Of a DNA stretch of 46,820 nucleotides, positions 16,966 through 26,253 are shown in pieces. The DNA comes from Alphaproteobacteria bacterium 32-64-14 (lineage in GTDB: Bacteria > Pseudomonadota > Alphaproteobacteria > Caulobacterales > Hyphomonadaceae), in contig NCEM01000046.1 in the NCBI GenBank assembly GCA_002280725.1, forward strand, positions 1-46,820, read 5' to 3'. The notes below the pieces were generated by a model. The model made no database searches and was not told the DNA's origin. It saw only the letters and a program-made list of their open reading frames with translations. Each line of letters opens with the position of its first letter. Within the stretch, counting starts at the first letter, position 1. The position numbers and the translations under genes are program-made.

Positions 16966-19191
16966 CTAGCCCCTTGGCTTCAGCTGCGGCGGCGTCGCCA
17001 ACCGCAGCGCGCTACCCCGGCCCGACAGGCTGGGGTTCTCCAGAAAGTAGTCGTGAGCCGAGAATGGCTGACGGCCCTTGCCCGTGGCGTTACGCACATA
17101 GCGTCCCTCGGGGCGCAAGGTCCAGCTTTGCGCGCGATCATTGAGATTCGCCAGCATGATCTGGTCGAGCACCTGGTTATGCACAGTGGGGTTTTTGATC
17201 GGAGTCAGCGCCTCGACCCGGCGATCGAGGTTGCGCTGCATCCAGTCCGCCGACGTAATGAATACCTTGGCTTCGTCCGACGGCAGGCCATGGCCCGCGC
17301 CAAAGCACACGATCCGGGCATGCTCCAGAAAGCGCCCGACGATGGAGCGCACCTCGATATTCTCGGACAGCCCCGGGACACCAGGTCGCAGGCAGCAAAT
17401 GCCGCGCACAACCAGCTGGATCTGAACCCCCGCCTGGCTCGCCCGGTAGAGGGTGTCGATGACATTCTCGTCCACCAACGCATTCAGCTTGGCCCAGATC
17501 TGCGCCGGGCGGCCAGCCTTTGCGTGGCCGATCTCGTCCTCAATCAGGCTGATGAGCGTCTCACGTTGATTGATCGGCGAGATCGCCATCGCTTCCATCG
17601 CCTTGGGTTTGGCGTAGCTGGTGACGTAGTTGAACAGGCGGCCGGCGTCGCGGCCGATCACGTCGTCTGCGGTGAACAGCGACAGGTCGTCATAGATGCG
17701 CGCGGTGATCGGGTGGTAATTGCCCGTGCCGATGTGCGTGTAGGTGCGCAAGGCGCCCTGCTCGCGGCGGACCACGAGCGAGACCTTGGCGTGCGTCTTC
17801 AGTTCGATGAATCCGTACACGACCTGGACGCCCGCGCGTTCGAGATCGCGCGCGAGGCGCAGGTTGGCCTCTTCGTCGAAGCGCGCTTTCAGTTCGACCA
17901 GGGCCGTTACGTTCTTGCCGGCTTCAGCAGCTTCGATCAAGGCCGCGACGATCGGCGAGTTCTTGGAGGTACGATACAGCGTCTGCTTGATCGCGATCAC
18001 TTCGGGATCGCGCGCGGCCTGGCGCAGGAACTGGGCGACGACGTCGAACGATTCATACGGGTGGTGGACAAGAATGTCCTTCACGCGGATGGCGCCGAAA
18101 ATGTCACCGTTATGTTCGCGCACGCGCTCGGGGAAGCGCGGCTCGAACGGTTCGAACACAAGCTCGGGCCGCCCATCGACGATGAGTTCGCGCAGCTGGT
18201 TCATGCCCATGATGCCATCGACCTCGACGACGTCCATCGGCTCGGCCTCGATCTCGGCGATGAAGAAGGCCTTGAGATCTTCCGGCGCCTTGCGGTCGAT
18301 CTTGAGGCGGACGATACGGCCACGGCGGCGTTGCTTGAGCAGGATCTCGAATTCGCGGACAAGGTCTTCCGCCTCTTCCTCGATCTCGATGTCGCTGTCG
18401 CGGATGACGCGCAGCATGCACCGGCCCTTGGACACGCAGCCCGGAAACAGCGCGTCGAGGCACTGCGTGATGACGTCCTCCAGCGCGATGAAGCGGCGGC
18501 CTTTCGGTCCCTGCGGCAGCTCCATGAAACGGCCCACATGGGTCGGGATCGGCACCAGAGCGCGCAGCTTCACACCATCGGACTGGCGCATCAGCGTGAA
18601 GCCCACGGCAAAGCCCTGGTTCGGCAGGAACGGAAACGGGTGGGACGGATCGATCGCCAGCGGCGTCAGCACCGGGAAGACGTGCTCGAGGAAGCGCGTG
18701 CGCAGCCAGTCGCTATCGCCGTCGCTGAGATCGTCCTCGTCAACGACGGCAAGGCCCGCGCGCTTCATCTCGGCGCGGATTTCTTTCCAGATGCGCTGCT
18801 GCTCGGCCATCAGCTGACCGGCCTCGGCAGCGATGCGATCGAGCTGCTGCGTCGGCGTGAGGCCATCGGAGCTCGGCCGCGTGATGCCGGTGCGGGCCTG
18901 CTGGCGCAGACCGGCGACGCGCACGGAATAGAACTCGTCGAGGTTGCTGGCAGAGATCGAGATAAAGCGCAGCCGCTCGAGCAGCGGATGACGGCGGTTT
19001 TCCGCCTCTTCCAGCACGCGCATGTTGAACTTGAGCCAGGACAGCTCGCGGTTGAAGAAGCGCTCGGGCGTGCCCCAGAGCGGAGACGTAACGGCGCCTT
19101 GCCCTGCATCCCGTTTGGACGAGGGGGCAGAGTTCACTTCACGCGCTTTTTCGCTGCGGTCTGCCATTTCGGCCCGATCCACCATCGCCAT
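16966..19191 (-). CDS. ppk: Polyphosphate kinase 1
   Basis: A 741-residue PPK1 that polymerises the terminal phosphate of ATP into polyphosphate. Domains in order: N domain ([20 protein letters not shown]), head domain, then the two catalytic C domains. The phospho-histidine region reads [20 protein letters not shown], and the second conserved segment is [35 protein letters not shown] marks the first catalytic domain. The length is typical for the family. ATGs at 19191 and 19185 are both possible starts. It is the first gene of the ppk-ppx pair. I did not find a clear PhoB box in the 87 bp upstream. Confidence 0.97.
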   Translation of the reverse strand: MAMVDRAEMADRSEKAREVNSAPSSKRDAGQGAVTSPLWGTPERFFNRELSWLKFNMRVLEEAENRRHPLLERLRFISISASNLDEFYSVRVAGLRQQARTGITRPSSDGLTPTQQLDRIAAEAGQLMAEQQRIWKEIRAEMKRAGLAVVDEDDLSDGDSDWLRTRFLEHVFPVLTPLAIDPSHPFPFLPNQGFAVGFTLMRQSDGVKLRALVPIPTHVGRFMELPQGPKGRRFIALEDVITQCLDALFPGCVSKGRCMLRVIRDSDIEIEEEAEDLVREFEILLKQRRRGRIVRLKIDRKAPEDLKAFFIAEIEAEPMDVVEVDGIMGMNQLRELIVDGRPELVFEPFEPRFPERVREHNGDIFGAIRVKDILVHHPYESFDVVAQFLRQAARDPEVIAIKQTLYRTSKNSPIVAALIEAAEAGKNVTALVELKARFDEEANLRLARDLERAGVQVVYGFIELKTHAKVSLVVRREQGALRTYTHIGTGNYHPITARIYDDLSLFTADDVIGRDAGRLFNYVTSYAKPKAMEAMAISPINQRETLISLIEDEIGHAKAGRPAQIWAKLNALVDENVIDTLYRASQAGVQIQLVVRGICCLRPGVPGLSENIEVRSIVGRFLEHARIVCFGAGHGLPSDEAKVFITSADWMQRNLDRRVEALTPIKNPTVHNQVLDQIMLANLNDRAQSWTLRPEGRYVRNATGKGRQPFSAHDYFLENPSLSGRGSALRLATPPQLKPRG

Positions 19192-19278
19192 CTGGTCCCA
19201 ATTGAGCCGATCTTTCGCCGACCCTGAAGAACCCGATTACCATCAAACTATTACGGATGTTTTGTCCGTACGCAGAGT
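19192..19278. other. Gap between hda and ppk
   Basis: This 87-bp gap holds the ppk leader. It contains a short inverted repeat, ACGGA and TCCGT around a T-rich loop (about 19252-19270), too short to call a terminator. No Pho box was recognised. Confidence 0.35.
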
Positions 19279-19968
19279 TTAACCCGGGTCCATGCCCAGC
19301 GCGACCAGCACGGCGCGGGCAGACCTGAGCCCCTCGGCGCGGCGGGGTGTGCGCTCGATCTGGTCCGCCACGCGGGCGACGGCAGACCACGAGCGCTCCA
19401 TCCGGTTGGCCAGATAAACCACGGATTCCTCAGGCAAATTGAGGTGTCGGATGGATGAATCCTCACGCAGGCGCGCGGCCAATGTCGCATCGTCCGGGGC
19501 CTCGATATGGACGACCGGCATGGCGACAAGGCGGGAGCGGAGGTCCGGCGGCTGCTGGAACCAGCCTGCAGGTTCCGACCCGCCAGACAAAAGCACCGGC
19601 ACATTCCGGTCGCGGCAGAGATTAAGGGCCGCCAGCAGGGCCGGACCGGCGCGGTCGGCATTGTCGATGGCGAGGGCCGATACCGACAGCCGGGCGATCT
19701 CGTCCATGGGCGCCTGCGACAACGCCTCACCGGTCACGAGGGCGGCGCCGGATTGGCCGGCCCACCAGCGCAGCAGGCGGGATTTTCCGGAGGCGGGGTC
19801 ACCGATCAGCGCAAGCTGGGCGCCGGGCCAAAGCTTCCACCGGCTCAACGCGCCAACGGCAGCTGCGTAGGAACCAGTCTCAATCAGCGGGCGCTGGTCT
19901 ACATCGGCATGCGGGAAGTCGAGCAGGAGCTGACGCCCCGCGTCGCTCTCCCCCGTAGACGGTGTCAT
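19279..19968 (-). CDS. hda: Hda/DnaA-related regulatory ATPase
   Basis: A 229-residue DnaA-homologous AAA+ protein. The N-terminal QLLLDFPHA is a sliding-clamp-binding hexapeptide (QxxLxxF type), as in Hda/HdaA. The Walker A motif is GDPASGKSRLL, the Walker B-like motif is ALAIDNADRA, and the C-terminal lid RMERSWSAVARVADQIER corresponds to DnaA domain IIIb. It lacks the DNA-binding domain IV. Together with the loaded clamp it promotes ATP hydrolysis by DnaA, preventing re-initiation of replication. Its ATG overlaps the stop of the DUF2066 gene (ATGA), so the two are translationally coupled, a common alphaproteobacterial arrangement. Confidence 0.94.
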   Translation of the reverse strand: MTPSTGESDAGRQLLLDFPHADVDQRPLIETGSYAAAVGALSRWKLWPGAQLALIGDPASGKSRLLRWWAGQSGAALVTGEALSQAPMDEIARLSVSALAIDNADRAGPALLAALNLCRDRNVPVLLSGGSEPAGWFQQPPDLRSRLVAMPVVHIEAPDDATLAARLREDSSIRHLNLPEESVVYLANRMERSWSAVARVADQIERTPRRAEGLRSARAVLVALGMDPG

Positions 19969-20981
19969 GGCGCAGCGACGACCCGCAGCTGCCAGGCGCC
20001 GCCGGCATTCGCGAGATCGACGCCACGGGAGCGGAGGTCAGACACAAGCTGATCCTGACGGCCAGCGTAGGTGAACGAGATGTCCGCGCCGAGCGTCGTC
20101 AACGCTTCGATGTTAAGGTTGCTGACGAGACGTGAGCCTTCGAGGCTCTTCTTGATCTTCACCCACTCCTGCAGGTCGCGGAACGTGGCGACGAGCGACA
20201 GGCCCGTGGAGCCGGTCGAGCGGACGATGGAGGCGACTTTCCAGGCGCGCTCAAGCTCGGCGACTGCGCCGGTCTGGGCCGACGCGAGGCTGACGAACGG
20301 GCCCGCCATTGCGATTTCGGGCTTGGGAACATTCGGGCGCAGATCGATCAGGCGAACATAATACTGGGCGCCCTGCTGCGTCAGCTCGGCGACGATGCCG
20401 TGATCGGCGCGCACGGATTGGACTTCGGACTGCACCTCGGTCGCGTTAGGGCGGCGGGTCCATGCCTGGCTTGCTGCGACATACGGCGTGAGAACGGTGT
20501 TGTCTGACTTGCCGGCCCACTGCGCGCCCCAGGCCGAGGCGTCTCCGCCCGTCGTGGACGGCACGATGAGCGCGAGGGCTGACTGCGTGTCGACATAGGG
20601 GATGCCACGCTGGTCCAGATACTCGCGCACGGCGTCAGCGCGGAAGTTCCAGGTGATGAGTCCCGTTGCGCGCACGCCGCCGGACACGGAGGTGGACTTC
20701 TGCTCGCCCTGCGTTTCGGAAGAGCGATAGAGCCGGGCGACAGCCGCAGTCTCGATCGGCGAGCGCGCGTTTGCCCGGTCCTCAGGCAGAGTCAGGCGCT
20801 CGATCAGGCGGGCGGCGCCAACCACGCGCGCCTCGGCGCGGCCCTGCTGCTCAGCCTCCGCCCGGCTGGGCGCGACCTTGTCGACCACCAGATCCTTGAC
20901 CCGGTAGGGATCGGCAAACGCGGTCGCGCAGAGCGACAGGGCGGCGACGAAAACTGCAGCGAATCTGGAGACTTGTTTCAT
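19965..20981 (-). CDS. DUF2066 domain secreted protein
   Basis: A 338-residue exported protein of the DUF2066 family. Residues 1-23 form a signal peptide (KQVSRFAAVFVAALSLCATAFA). The mature N-terminus DPYRVKDLVVDKVAPSRAEAEQQGRAEARVVGAARLIERL is typical of the family. The role is not established; in many alphaproteobacteria the gene precedes hda and lies divergent to purMN, as here. ATG 20981 is chosen because it begins the signal peptide; an upstream in-frame start would prepend 17 hydrophilic residues. It is translationally coupled to hda. Confidence 0.88.
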   Translation of the reverse strand: MKQVSRFAAVFVAALSLCATAFADPYRVKDLVVDKVAPSRAEAEQQGRAEARVVGAARLIERLTLPEDRANARSPIETAAVARLYRSSETQGEQKSTSVSGGVRATGLITWNFRADAVREYLDQRGIPYVDTQSALALIVPSTTGGDASAWGAQWAGKSDNTVLTPYVAASQAWTRRPNATEVQSEVQSVRADHGIVAELTQQGAQYYVRLIDLRPNVPKPEIAMAGPFVSLASAQTGAVAELERAWKVASIVRSTGSTGLSLVATFRDLQEWVKIKKSLEGSRLVSNLNIEALTTLGADISFTYAGRQDQLVSDLRSRGVDLANAGGAWQLRVVAAP

Positions 20982-21094
20982 GGCGACAGAACATAGCGGC
21001 GGCTTCCGGCCATTGTAAGGCAGGTTGTGCATGAATGCCCCGTAAGGCGGCCGGGAGACTGGCTTGGATCGGGCTCACATGTTACTGGCCGCGC
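20982..21094. promoter_or_regulatory. Divergent promoter region, DUF2066-hda versus purM-purN
   Basis: This 113-bp gap separates two divergent operons, so it must carry both promoters. I did not see a recognisable PurR-type or other operator. Confidence 0.4.
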
Positions 21095-22126
21095 ATGTCA
21101 AAGCCGGATTCCTCAAAGCCCCTGACCTACCGCGATGCGGGCGTCGATATCGATGCGGGCGAGGAACTTGTGGATACCATCAAGCCGATGGCGGCCTCGA
21201 CCCGGCGGCCGGGCGCGGCAGGCGATCTGGGCGGCTTCGGCGGCCTGTTCGATCTCAAGGCGGCTGGCTTCAAGGATCCCATTCTCGTTTCGGGTACGGA
21301 CGGTGTCGGCACCAAGCTGATGCTGGCGTTCGGCACGGGACGCCATGAGACGATCGGCATCGACCTTGTCGCCATGTGCGCCAACGATGTTCTGGCGCAG
21401 GGCGCCGAGCCGCTTTTCTTCCTCGACTATTTCGCAACCGGAAAGCTTGAGACCGGAACGGCCGCAAAGGTGGTTTCGGGCATCGCCGAGGGTTGCCGTC
21501 AGGCGGGCTGCACGCTGGTGGGCGGCGAGACGGCAGAGATGCCGGGTATGTACGCGCCGGGGCATTATGATCTCGCGGGCTTCGTTGTTGGCGCCGTTGA
21601 GCGCACTGATGTTCTGCCGCGCACGGCGGACATGAAGGCAGGCGACGTTCTAGTGGCTCTGCCCTCGTCCGGCCCGCACTCGAATGGCTATTCGCTGATC
21701 CGCCGTATCGTGGAGCGGACGGGTCTCGCGTGGACGGACTGCGCGCCGTTCGACGAGAAGAAGTCGCTGGGCGAGGCGCTGCTGGCGCCGACGCGCATCT
21801 ATGTGAAATCCGTCCTGCCGCTGATCCGCATGAAGCGCATCAAGGGCCTTGCCCACATCACGGGCGGCGGGCTCACCGAGAATGCGCCGCGCATGTGCCC
21901 GGATCATCTGGTTCCGAAGATCGACTATCAGGCCTTGAACCTCCCGCCGGTGTTTGACTGGTTGCAACGTGCCGGCTCGATCACGGACGAGGAGATGCAC
22001 CGCACCTTCAACTGCGGCGTCGGCCTCGTGATGGCGGTCGACCCGCTGGTCGCCAATCCGCTGATGGAGCGTCTGGCCAACGAGGGCGAAGCCCCGTTCG
22101 TGATCGGCGAGCTCGCGCCGGCGTGA
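21095..22126 (+). CDS. purM: Phosphoribosylformylglycinamidine cyclo-ligase (AIR synthetase)
   Basis: A 343-residue PurM, catalysing ATP-dependent closure of FGAM to AIR, the fifth step of purine synthesis. Family signatures include TYRDAGVDIDAGEELVDTIKP at the start, GGFGGLFDL, SGTDGVGTKLMLAF, MCANDVLAQGAEPLFFLDYFA, GGETAEMPGMY and the C-terminal AHITGGGLTENAPRM. The length is normal. The ATG at 21095 is chosen over an in-frame codon at 21035 because TYRDAGV should lie about 10-12 residues from the N-terminus. Its TGA overlaps the GTG of purN. Confidence 0.97.
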   Translation: MSKPDSSKPLTYRDAGVDIDAGEELVDTIKPMAASTRRPGAAGDLGGFGGLFDLKAAGFKDPILVSGTDGVGTKLMLAFGTGRHETIGIDLVAMCANDVLAQGAEPLFFLDYFATGKLETGTAAKVVSGIAEGCRQAGCTLVGGETAEMPGMYAPGHYDLAGFVVGAVERTDVLPRTADMKAGDVLVALPSSGPHSNGYSLIRRIVERTGLAWTDCAPFDEKKSLGEALLAPTRIYVKSVLPLIRMKRIKGLAHITGGGLTENAPRMCPDHLVPKIDYQALNLPPVFDWLQRAGSITDEEMHRTFNCGVGLVMAVDPLVANPLMERLANEGEAPFVIGELAPA

Positions 22127-22791
22127 CACCCAAACGGCTCGGTATTCTGATTTCCGGTCGCGGCTCCAACATGGAGACGCTGCTGAAGGCGGCGCAGCAA
22201 CCGAGCTGCCCCTATGCGCCTGCGCTCGTGATCGCCAACAAGCCGGATGCGGGCGGCCTCGACAAGGCACGCAGCTATGGCGTTGCGGCGGAGGCAATCG
22301 ACCACAAGCTGTTCGGCAAGGATCGCGAGGCGTTCGAACGCGCGATGGACGGGCGGCTGAAGGCTGCGGGAGTCGAGCTCGTGGCGCTGGCCGGTTTCAT
22401 GCGCGTGCTGACGCCGTGGTTCGTGAATGAATGGGCGGGACGACTGATCAACATTCACCCTTCCCTGCTGCCGAAGTATCCGGGCGTCGACACGCACAAG
22501 CGCTGCCTTGAGGCCGGTGACACAGTGCATGGCTGCACGGTGCATCAGGTGACTGCGGGCGTCGACGAAGGCCCGGTGATAGGCCAGGCGGAGATCGACG
22601 TTGTGCCCGGCGACACACCAGACACGCTGGCGGCGCGCGTGCTCAAGGCCGAGCACGTGCTGTTCCCGCGCTGCCTCGCGGCGGTGGCGCGTAAGGCCGG
22701 AACGCGGGTGCGCGAAGACCTGGTCGTCGATGGCGTGACGGTGCGGCTGTACGCGCCCGCTGGCCAGACGGCGGTCAATCCTCGCCAATGA
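22123..22791 (+). CDS. purN: Phosphoribosylglycinamide formyltransferase
   Basis: A 222-residue GAR transformylase, which uses 10-formyl-THF to make FGAR in the third step of purine synthesis. Signature residues: RLGILISGRGSNMETLL at the start, PDAGGLDKA, and the catalytic INIHPSLLPKYPGVDTHKR with Asn, His and, in HGCTVHQVTAGVDEGPVIGQ, the Asp. It starts with a GTG whose last bases are shared with the purM stop (GTGA), showing translational coupling. Its 3' end overlaps the convergent Kef-type antiporter gene by 17 bp. Confidence 0.96.
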   Translation: MTPKRLGILISGRGSNMETLLKAAQQPSCPYAPALVIANKPDAGGLDKARSYGVAAEAIDHKLFGKDREAFERAMDGRLKAAGVELVALAGFMRVLTPWFVNEWAGRLINIHPSLLPKYPGVDTHKRCLEAGDTVHGCTVHQVTAGVDEGPVIGQAEIDVVPGDTPDTLAARVLKAEHVLFPRCLAAVARKAGTRVREDLVVDGVTVRLYAPAGQTAVNPRQ

Positions 22792-24613
22792 CGTCGGCGG
22801 CTTCCTTGTTGAGCGCTTCGGCTTCCTTGCGGGGCACGATCAGCGGCGCAGGCTGCGTGGTGGCGATGTTGCCGCGCATCAGGGTTAGGCCAGCACGCAG
22901 GCCGCCGGCAATCTGCATTTCGAGGCGTTGCTCGTCGCGGCGGCGGACGTCGTTCATGATCTCGTCGGCCTCCTCGTCTTCGACACCCAGATTCACCAGC
23001 ACATGGCGACCGAAAACCAGCGCGGATTCGAGTACTTCGCGCAGCTGATACTCAACCCCAGCATTGATGAGACGGATCGCGTGGCCGCGGTCGAAGGCGC
23101 GGACGAACAGCTTGGCGTACGGAAACTCCGACTTGCACAGCTCCACGATCTTGTCGGCGGCTTCCTGCTTGTCGACGCAGACGAGGATCGCTTCGGCGGT
23201 ATGGGCGCCTGAGGCGTGCAGCACGTCGAGGCGCGTTCCATCGCCATAGTAGACCTTGAACCCGAACTGGCCGGCGGCGCGGATCATCTCGACGTCGACT
23301 TCGATGATAGAGACGTCGATGCCCTTGGCCAGCAGCGGCTGCGACACAACCTGCGCGAAACGGCCAAAGCCCACGAACAGCACGCGGCCATGCAGGTCGT
23401 CGGCCTTGTCGATCCCGACCATCGATTCCTTCTCCTTCGGCAGGAGTCGTTCCAGCAGGATGACCACCAGCGGCGTCAGCGCCATGGAGAGAATGACGAT
23501 CGCCGTCATGCTGGCGGAGATGTTCTCGGTCATCACGCCTGCCCGCAGCGCTTCGGCAAACAGCACGAAGGCGAACTCGCCGCCCTGCGCGAACAGGGCG
23601 GACCGGCGCAGCGCCTCGCGGTTGTTGGCGCGGAACAGGCGCGCAACGACATAGATACCGAGCGACTTCACGATCATGAAGGCAAACACGCCGCCGACGA
23701 TCAGCTGCCACTGGTCGCGCACCAGCGGCAGGTTAAGCGACATGCCGACGCCTAGGAAGAACAGGCCAAGCAGGATGCCGCGGAAGGGCTCGACATCTGC
23801 TTCGAGCTGGTGGCGGAAGGTGGACTCCGACAGCATCACGCCGGCAAGAAACGCACCCATGCCCATCGACAGGCCGCCCCAGTCGAGGAAATAGGCCGCG
23901 CCAAGCACGACCAGCAGGGCTGCGGCCGTCATCACCTCGCGCGCGCCGGAGCGGGCGAGGATGCCGAAGATGGGGTTCATCAGCCATTTGCCGGCGATGA
24001 ACACGAGCGCTACCGAGCCGACAGCGATGCCGAGCGCCTGCCACCAGGGCTGTGACGGTCCGGTCGCGGCGGTTTCCGGATTGAGGCTGGCCAACACGGC
24101 GACCAGCGCCAGCAGCGGGATGATGGCGAGGTCTTCCAGAAGCAGTATGGCGACGGATCGCTGTCCGCTTGGAGCGCCTGTTTCACCCCGGTCGTCCATC
24201 ATCGTCATGATCACGGCGGTCGAGGACAGCACAAAGCCCATGGCCCCGATGACGGCCGCTGCTGGCGGCAGACCGAGCAGGATGCCGACGCCGGACAGCA
24301 GCGCGCCGCAGGTGATCACCTGCGCCGCGCCGAGGCCGAAGATATCGCGCCGCATCGCCCACAGCTTGGCCGGGCGCATTTCGAGGCCGATCAGGAACAG
24401 GAACATCACGACCCCAAGTTCGGCCACGTGGATGATCGATTCCGGATCGCCAAAAAGGCCGAAGCCGAACGGGCCAACGGCAAGTCCGGCGGCCAGATAG
24501 CCCAGCACGGCGCCCAGTCCCAACTTGCGGAAGATCGGCACTGCCACGACGCCAGCCGCGAGCAGGATCACCGCAGACCCAAGATCCATACTGCCCGCAG
24601 CTTCAGTTGCCAT
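22775..24613 (-). CDS. Kef-type monovalent cation:proton antiporter (CPA2) with TrkA-N domain
   Basis: A 612-residue inner-membrane antiporter. About 12 hydrophobic helices from residue 10 to about 380 form the Na/H-exchanger domain, with LFLIGLEMRPAKLWAMRRDIFGLG and FVLSSTAVIMTMMDDRGE as CPA2 markers. The C-terminal RCK/TrkA-N domain begins at GRVLFVGFGRFAQVVSQPLLAKGIDVSIIEVD, a Rossmann fold for NAD(H), and is followed by a charged tail. Such proteins move K+ or Na+ against H+ and respond to nucleotides or glutathione adducts. It could be called KefB- or KefC-like; glutathione gating is not shown by sequence. The start ATG 24613 is unambiguous. Confidence 0.93.
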   Translation of the reverse strand: MATEAAGSMDLGSAVILLAAGVVAVPIFRKLGLGAVLGYLAAGLAVGPFGFGLFGDPESIIHVAELGVVMFLFLIGLEMRPAKLWAMRRDIFGLGAAQVITCGALLSGVGILLGLPPAAAVIGAMGFVLSSTAVIMTMMDDRGETGAPSGQRSVAILLLEDLAIIPLLALVAVLASLNPETAATGPSQPWWQALGIAVGSVALVFIAGKWLMNPIFGILARSGAREVMTAAALLVVLGAAYFLDWGGLSMGMGAFLAGVMLSESTFRHQLEADVEPFRGILLGLFFLGVGMSLNLPLVRDQWQLIVGGVFAFMIVKSLGIYVVARLFRANNREALRRSALFAQGGEFAFVLFAEALRAGVMTENISASMTAIVILSMALTPLVVILLERLLPKEKESMVGIDKADDLHGRVLFVGFGRFAQVVSQPLLAKGIDVSIIEVDVEMIRAAGQFGFKVYYGDGTRLDVLHASGAHTAEAILVCVDKQEAADKIVELCKSEFPYAKLFVRAFDRGHAIRLINAGVEYQLREVLESALVFGRHVLVNLGVEDEEADEIMNDVRRRDEQRLEMQIAGGLRAGLTLMRGNIATTQPAPLIVPRKEAEALNKEAADVIGED

Positions 24614-24690
24614 GACTCACCTTGTCAGCGTTTTTCCACCCGTACGCGATAGGCGACGATGGCTGCAAGGATTAGTGCGGCCGGTCGCGC

Positions 24691-25032
24691 CTAGCGCAGG
24701 CGCTTCTCGAATTCCGCCAGATAGGCGTCGGCGTCTTCGTTCAGGCGCTTTTCCATCTTGCGGAACATCTCGAGCACTTCCTCCCCCGCCCGCGTGAGCA
24801 CGGCGCCGCCGCCCTTGCGTCCGCCCGTGCTGGCCTCGACCAGTGGTTTGCGGAAGGCGGCGTTCATTGCCTCGACCAGCTGCCAGGCGCGCGAGTAGCT
24901 CATGTCCATCGCCTTGGCGGCCTTGGAGATGGAGCCTTCGGCCACGATATGTTCGAGCAGGTCGGCCTTGCCCGGGCCGAAGGCGCGTTCGCCCTTCGAG
25001 ATCACACGCGCTGCGATGCGGATGGACGCCAT
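24691..25032 (-). CDS. ModE N-terminal-type winged-helix regulator
   Basis: A 113-residue DNA-binding protein containing only the LysR-like winged helix-turn-helix of ModE (ASIRIAARVISKGERAFGPGKADLLEHIVAEGSISKAAKAMDMSYSRAWQLVEAMN), then STGGRKGGGAVLTRAGEEVLEMFRKME. It has no molybdate-binding TOBE domain. Relatives of this short type regulate molybdate or other metal/oxyanion genes, but the ligand is not visible and no molybdate transporter is nearby. ATG 25032 follows GGGAGA by about 8 nt. It lies 64 bp downstream of the damaged aminotransferase gene. Confidence 0.85.
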   Translation of the reverse strand: MASIRIAARVISKGERAFGPGKADLLEHIVAEGSISKAAKAMDMSYSRAWQLVEAMNAAFRKPLVEASTGGRKGGGAVLTRAGEEVLEMFRKMEKRLNEDADAYLAEFEKRLR

Positions 25033-25096
25033 CCTGGATTCTCCCTGGTGCGCCATCGAACCGCTCCGGCGGCGGAGCGCAAGAGGCTTCACGAAT

Positions 25097-26253
25097 TCAG
25101 CGAAGTATTTGGCGTGCCTTTGCAAGGCGCTCGATGCCCCGGTCGAGCGTCTCGTCCGACTTGGCGAAACACAGACGCGCAAGCGCGGCGCCTGGTGGCG
25201 TGTTGTAGAAGGCCGAGAACGGAACGACCGCGACGCCCGCCTCCTTCACCGCGCGGATGGCGAAGACGTGGTCCGGCAGGGCGATCCCGGAGGCAGCGAG
25301 ATCGATCGCCATGAAATAGGTGCCGGCGGCGGGCAGCGTGACGAAACCCTCCTGTGCGAACCCTGCGGCCAACCGGTCGCGGCCCCGCACCAGCTGTTCG
25401 CGCATGGCATCGAAATGGGCGGCGGGCTTGGCGAGGCCATAGGCGACGGCGGACTGCAGGCTGGGCGGGGTCGTGAAAGTGAGGAACTGGTGCGCCTTGG
25501 CGAAAGCTTCGGTCAGCCATGGCGCGGCGCAGGCAAAGCCGACCTTCCAGCCGGTCATCGAGAATATCTTTCCCGCCGAGCCGATCTTGATCGTGCGATC
25601 CCGCATGCCGGGGATGGACAGCATGGAGATGTGGCGAGCGCCGTCGAAGACGCAATGCTCCCACACCTCGTCCGATATCGCGATGCAGTCATGCTTCACA
25701 CATTGCGCCGCAATGAGTGCAAGGTCGTCCGCGGCGATCAGGCTGGCAGAAGGATTGAGCGGGGTGTTCGGCACGACGGCGCGCGTCTTGTCCGTGAAAG
25801 CAGCCGCGAGTTCAGCCGGGTCGATGCGCCAGTGCGGCGGGTCAAGCCGGACAAAGCGCGCCGTGGCGCCCGCGCGGCGCAGCATGGGGAGGTAGCTGTC
25901 GTACATCGGCTCGAACAGCACGACTTCGTCGCCGGGCGACAGCAAAGCAAGCAAGGCGGCCGCCAGCGCCTCTGTCGCTCCGGACGTGATGGTCACTTCG
26001 GTTTTTCAGTCGAGCGCGATACCCTGCAGGCGGGCGTAGTGCTCCGCGACGGCTTCACGCAACACAGGCAAGCCGCGCGTGGGCGGGTACTGGTTGGGGC
26101 CAGACAAGACCGCATCGGCGGCAGCGCGACGCACATCTTCCGGCCCGTCCCATTCGGGAAAGCCTTGCCCGAGGTTGATGGCGCCTGTCTCGCGCGCAAG
26201 ACCGGACATCACGTCAAAATCGTGTCGCCCAGCGCCGCGTAGACAGGGTTCAT
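25097..26253 (-). pseudogene. Class I aminotransferase (glutamine/methionine transaminase-like), damaged
   Basis: A PLP-dependent fold-type I aminotransferase interrupted twice. It starts at ATG 26253 (MNPVYAALGDTI), overlapping the upstream amidase stop as ATGA. A 1-nt loss in the run at about 26216-26220 shifts the frame just before FDVMSGLARETGAINLGQGFP. An in-frame TGA at 26006-26008 then replaces what should be Trp before KTEVTITSGATEALAAALLAL. The rest is intact, including YDSYLPMLRRAGA, VPNTPLNP and the PLP lysine motif KIGSAGKIFSMTGWKVGF. Restoring one base gives exactly 386 codons, normal for the YbdL/glutamine-transaminase-K group. As written no full enzyme is made. TGA serves as stop elsewhere in the window, so recoding to Trp is unlikely. 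Confidence 0.86.

Noticed and set aside
16717..19227. A long plus-strand open frame opposite ppk and ppx
   Set aside because: Fully antisense to ppk and ppx, with no domain pattern of its own.
26006..26008. TGA read as tryptophan (recoded) in the aminotransferase
   Set aside because: Other genes in the window, such as the monooxygenase and purM, end at TGA, and the same gene also carries a frameshift, so recoding does not explain it.
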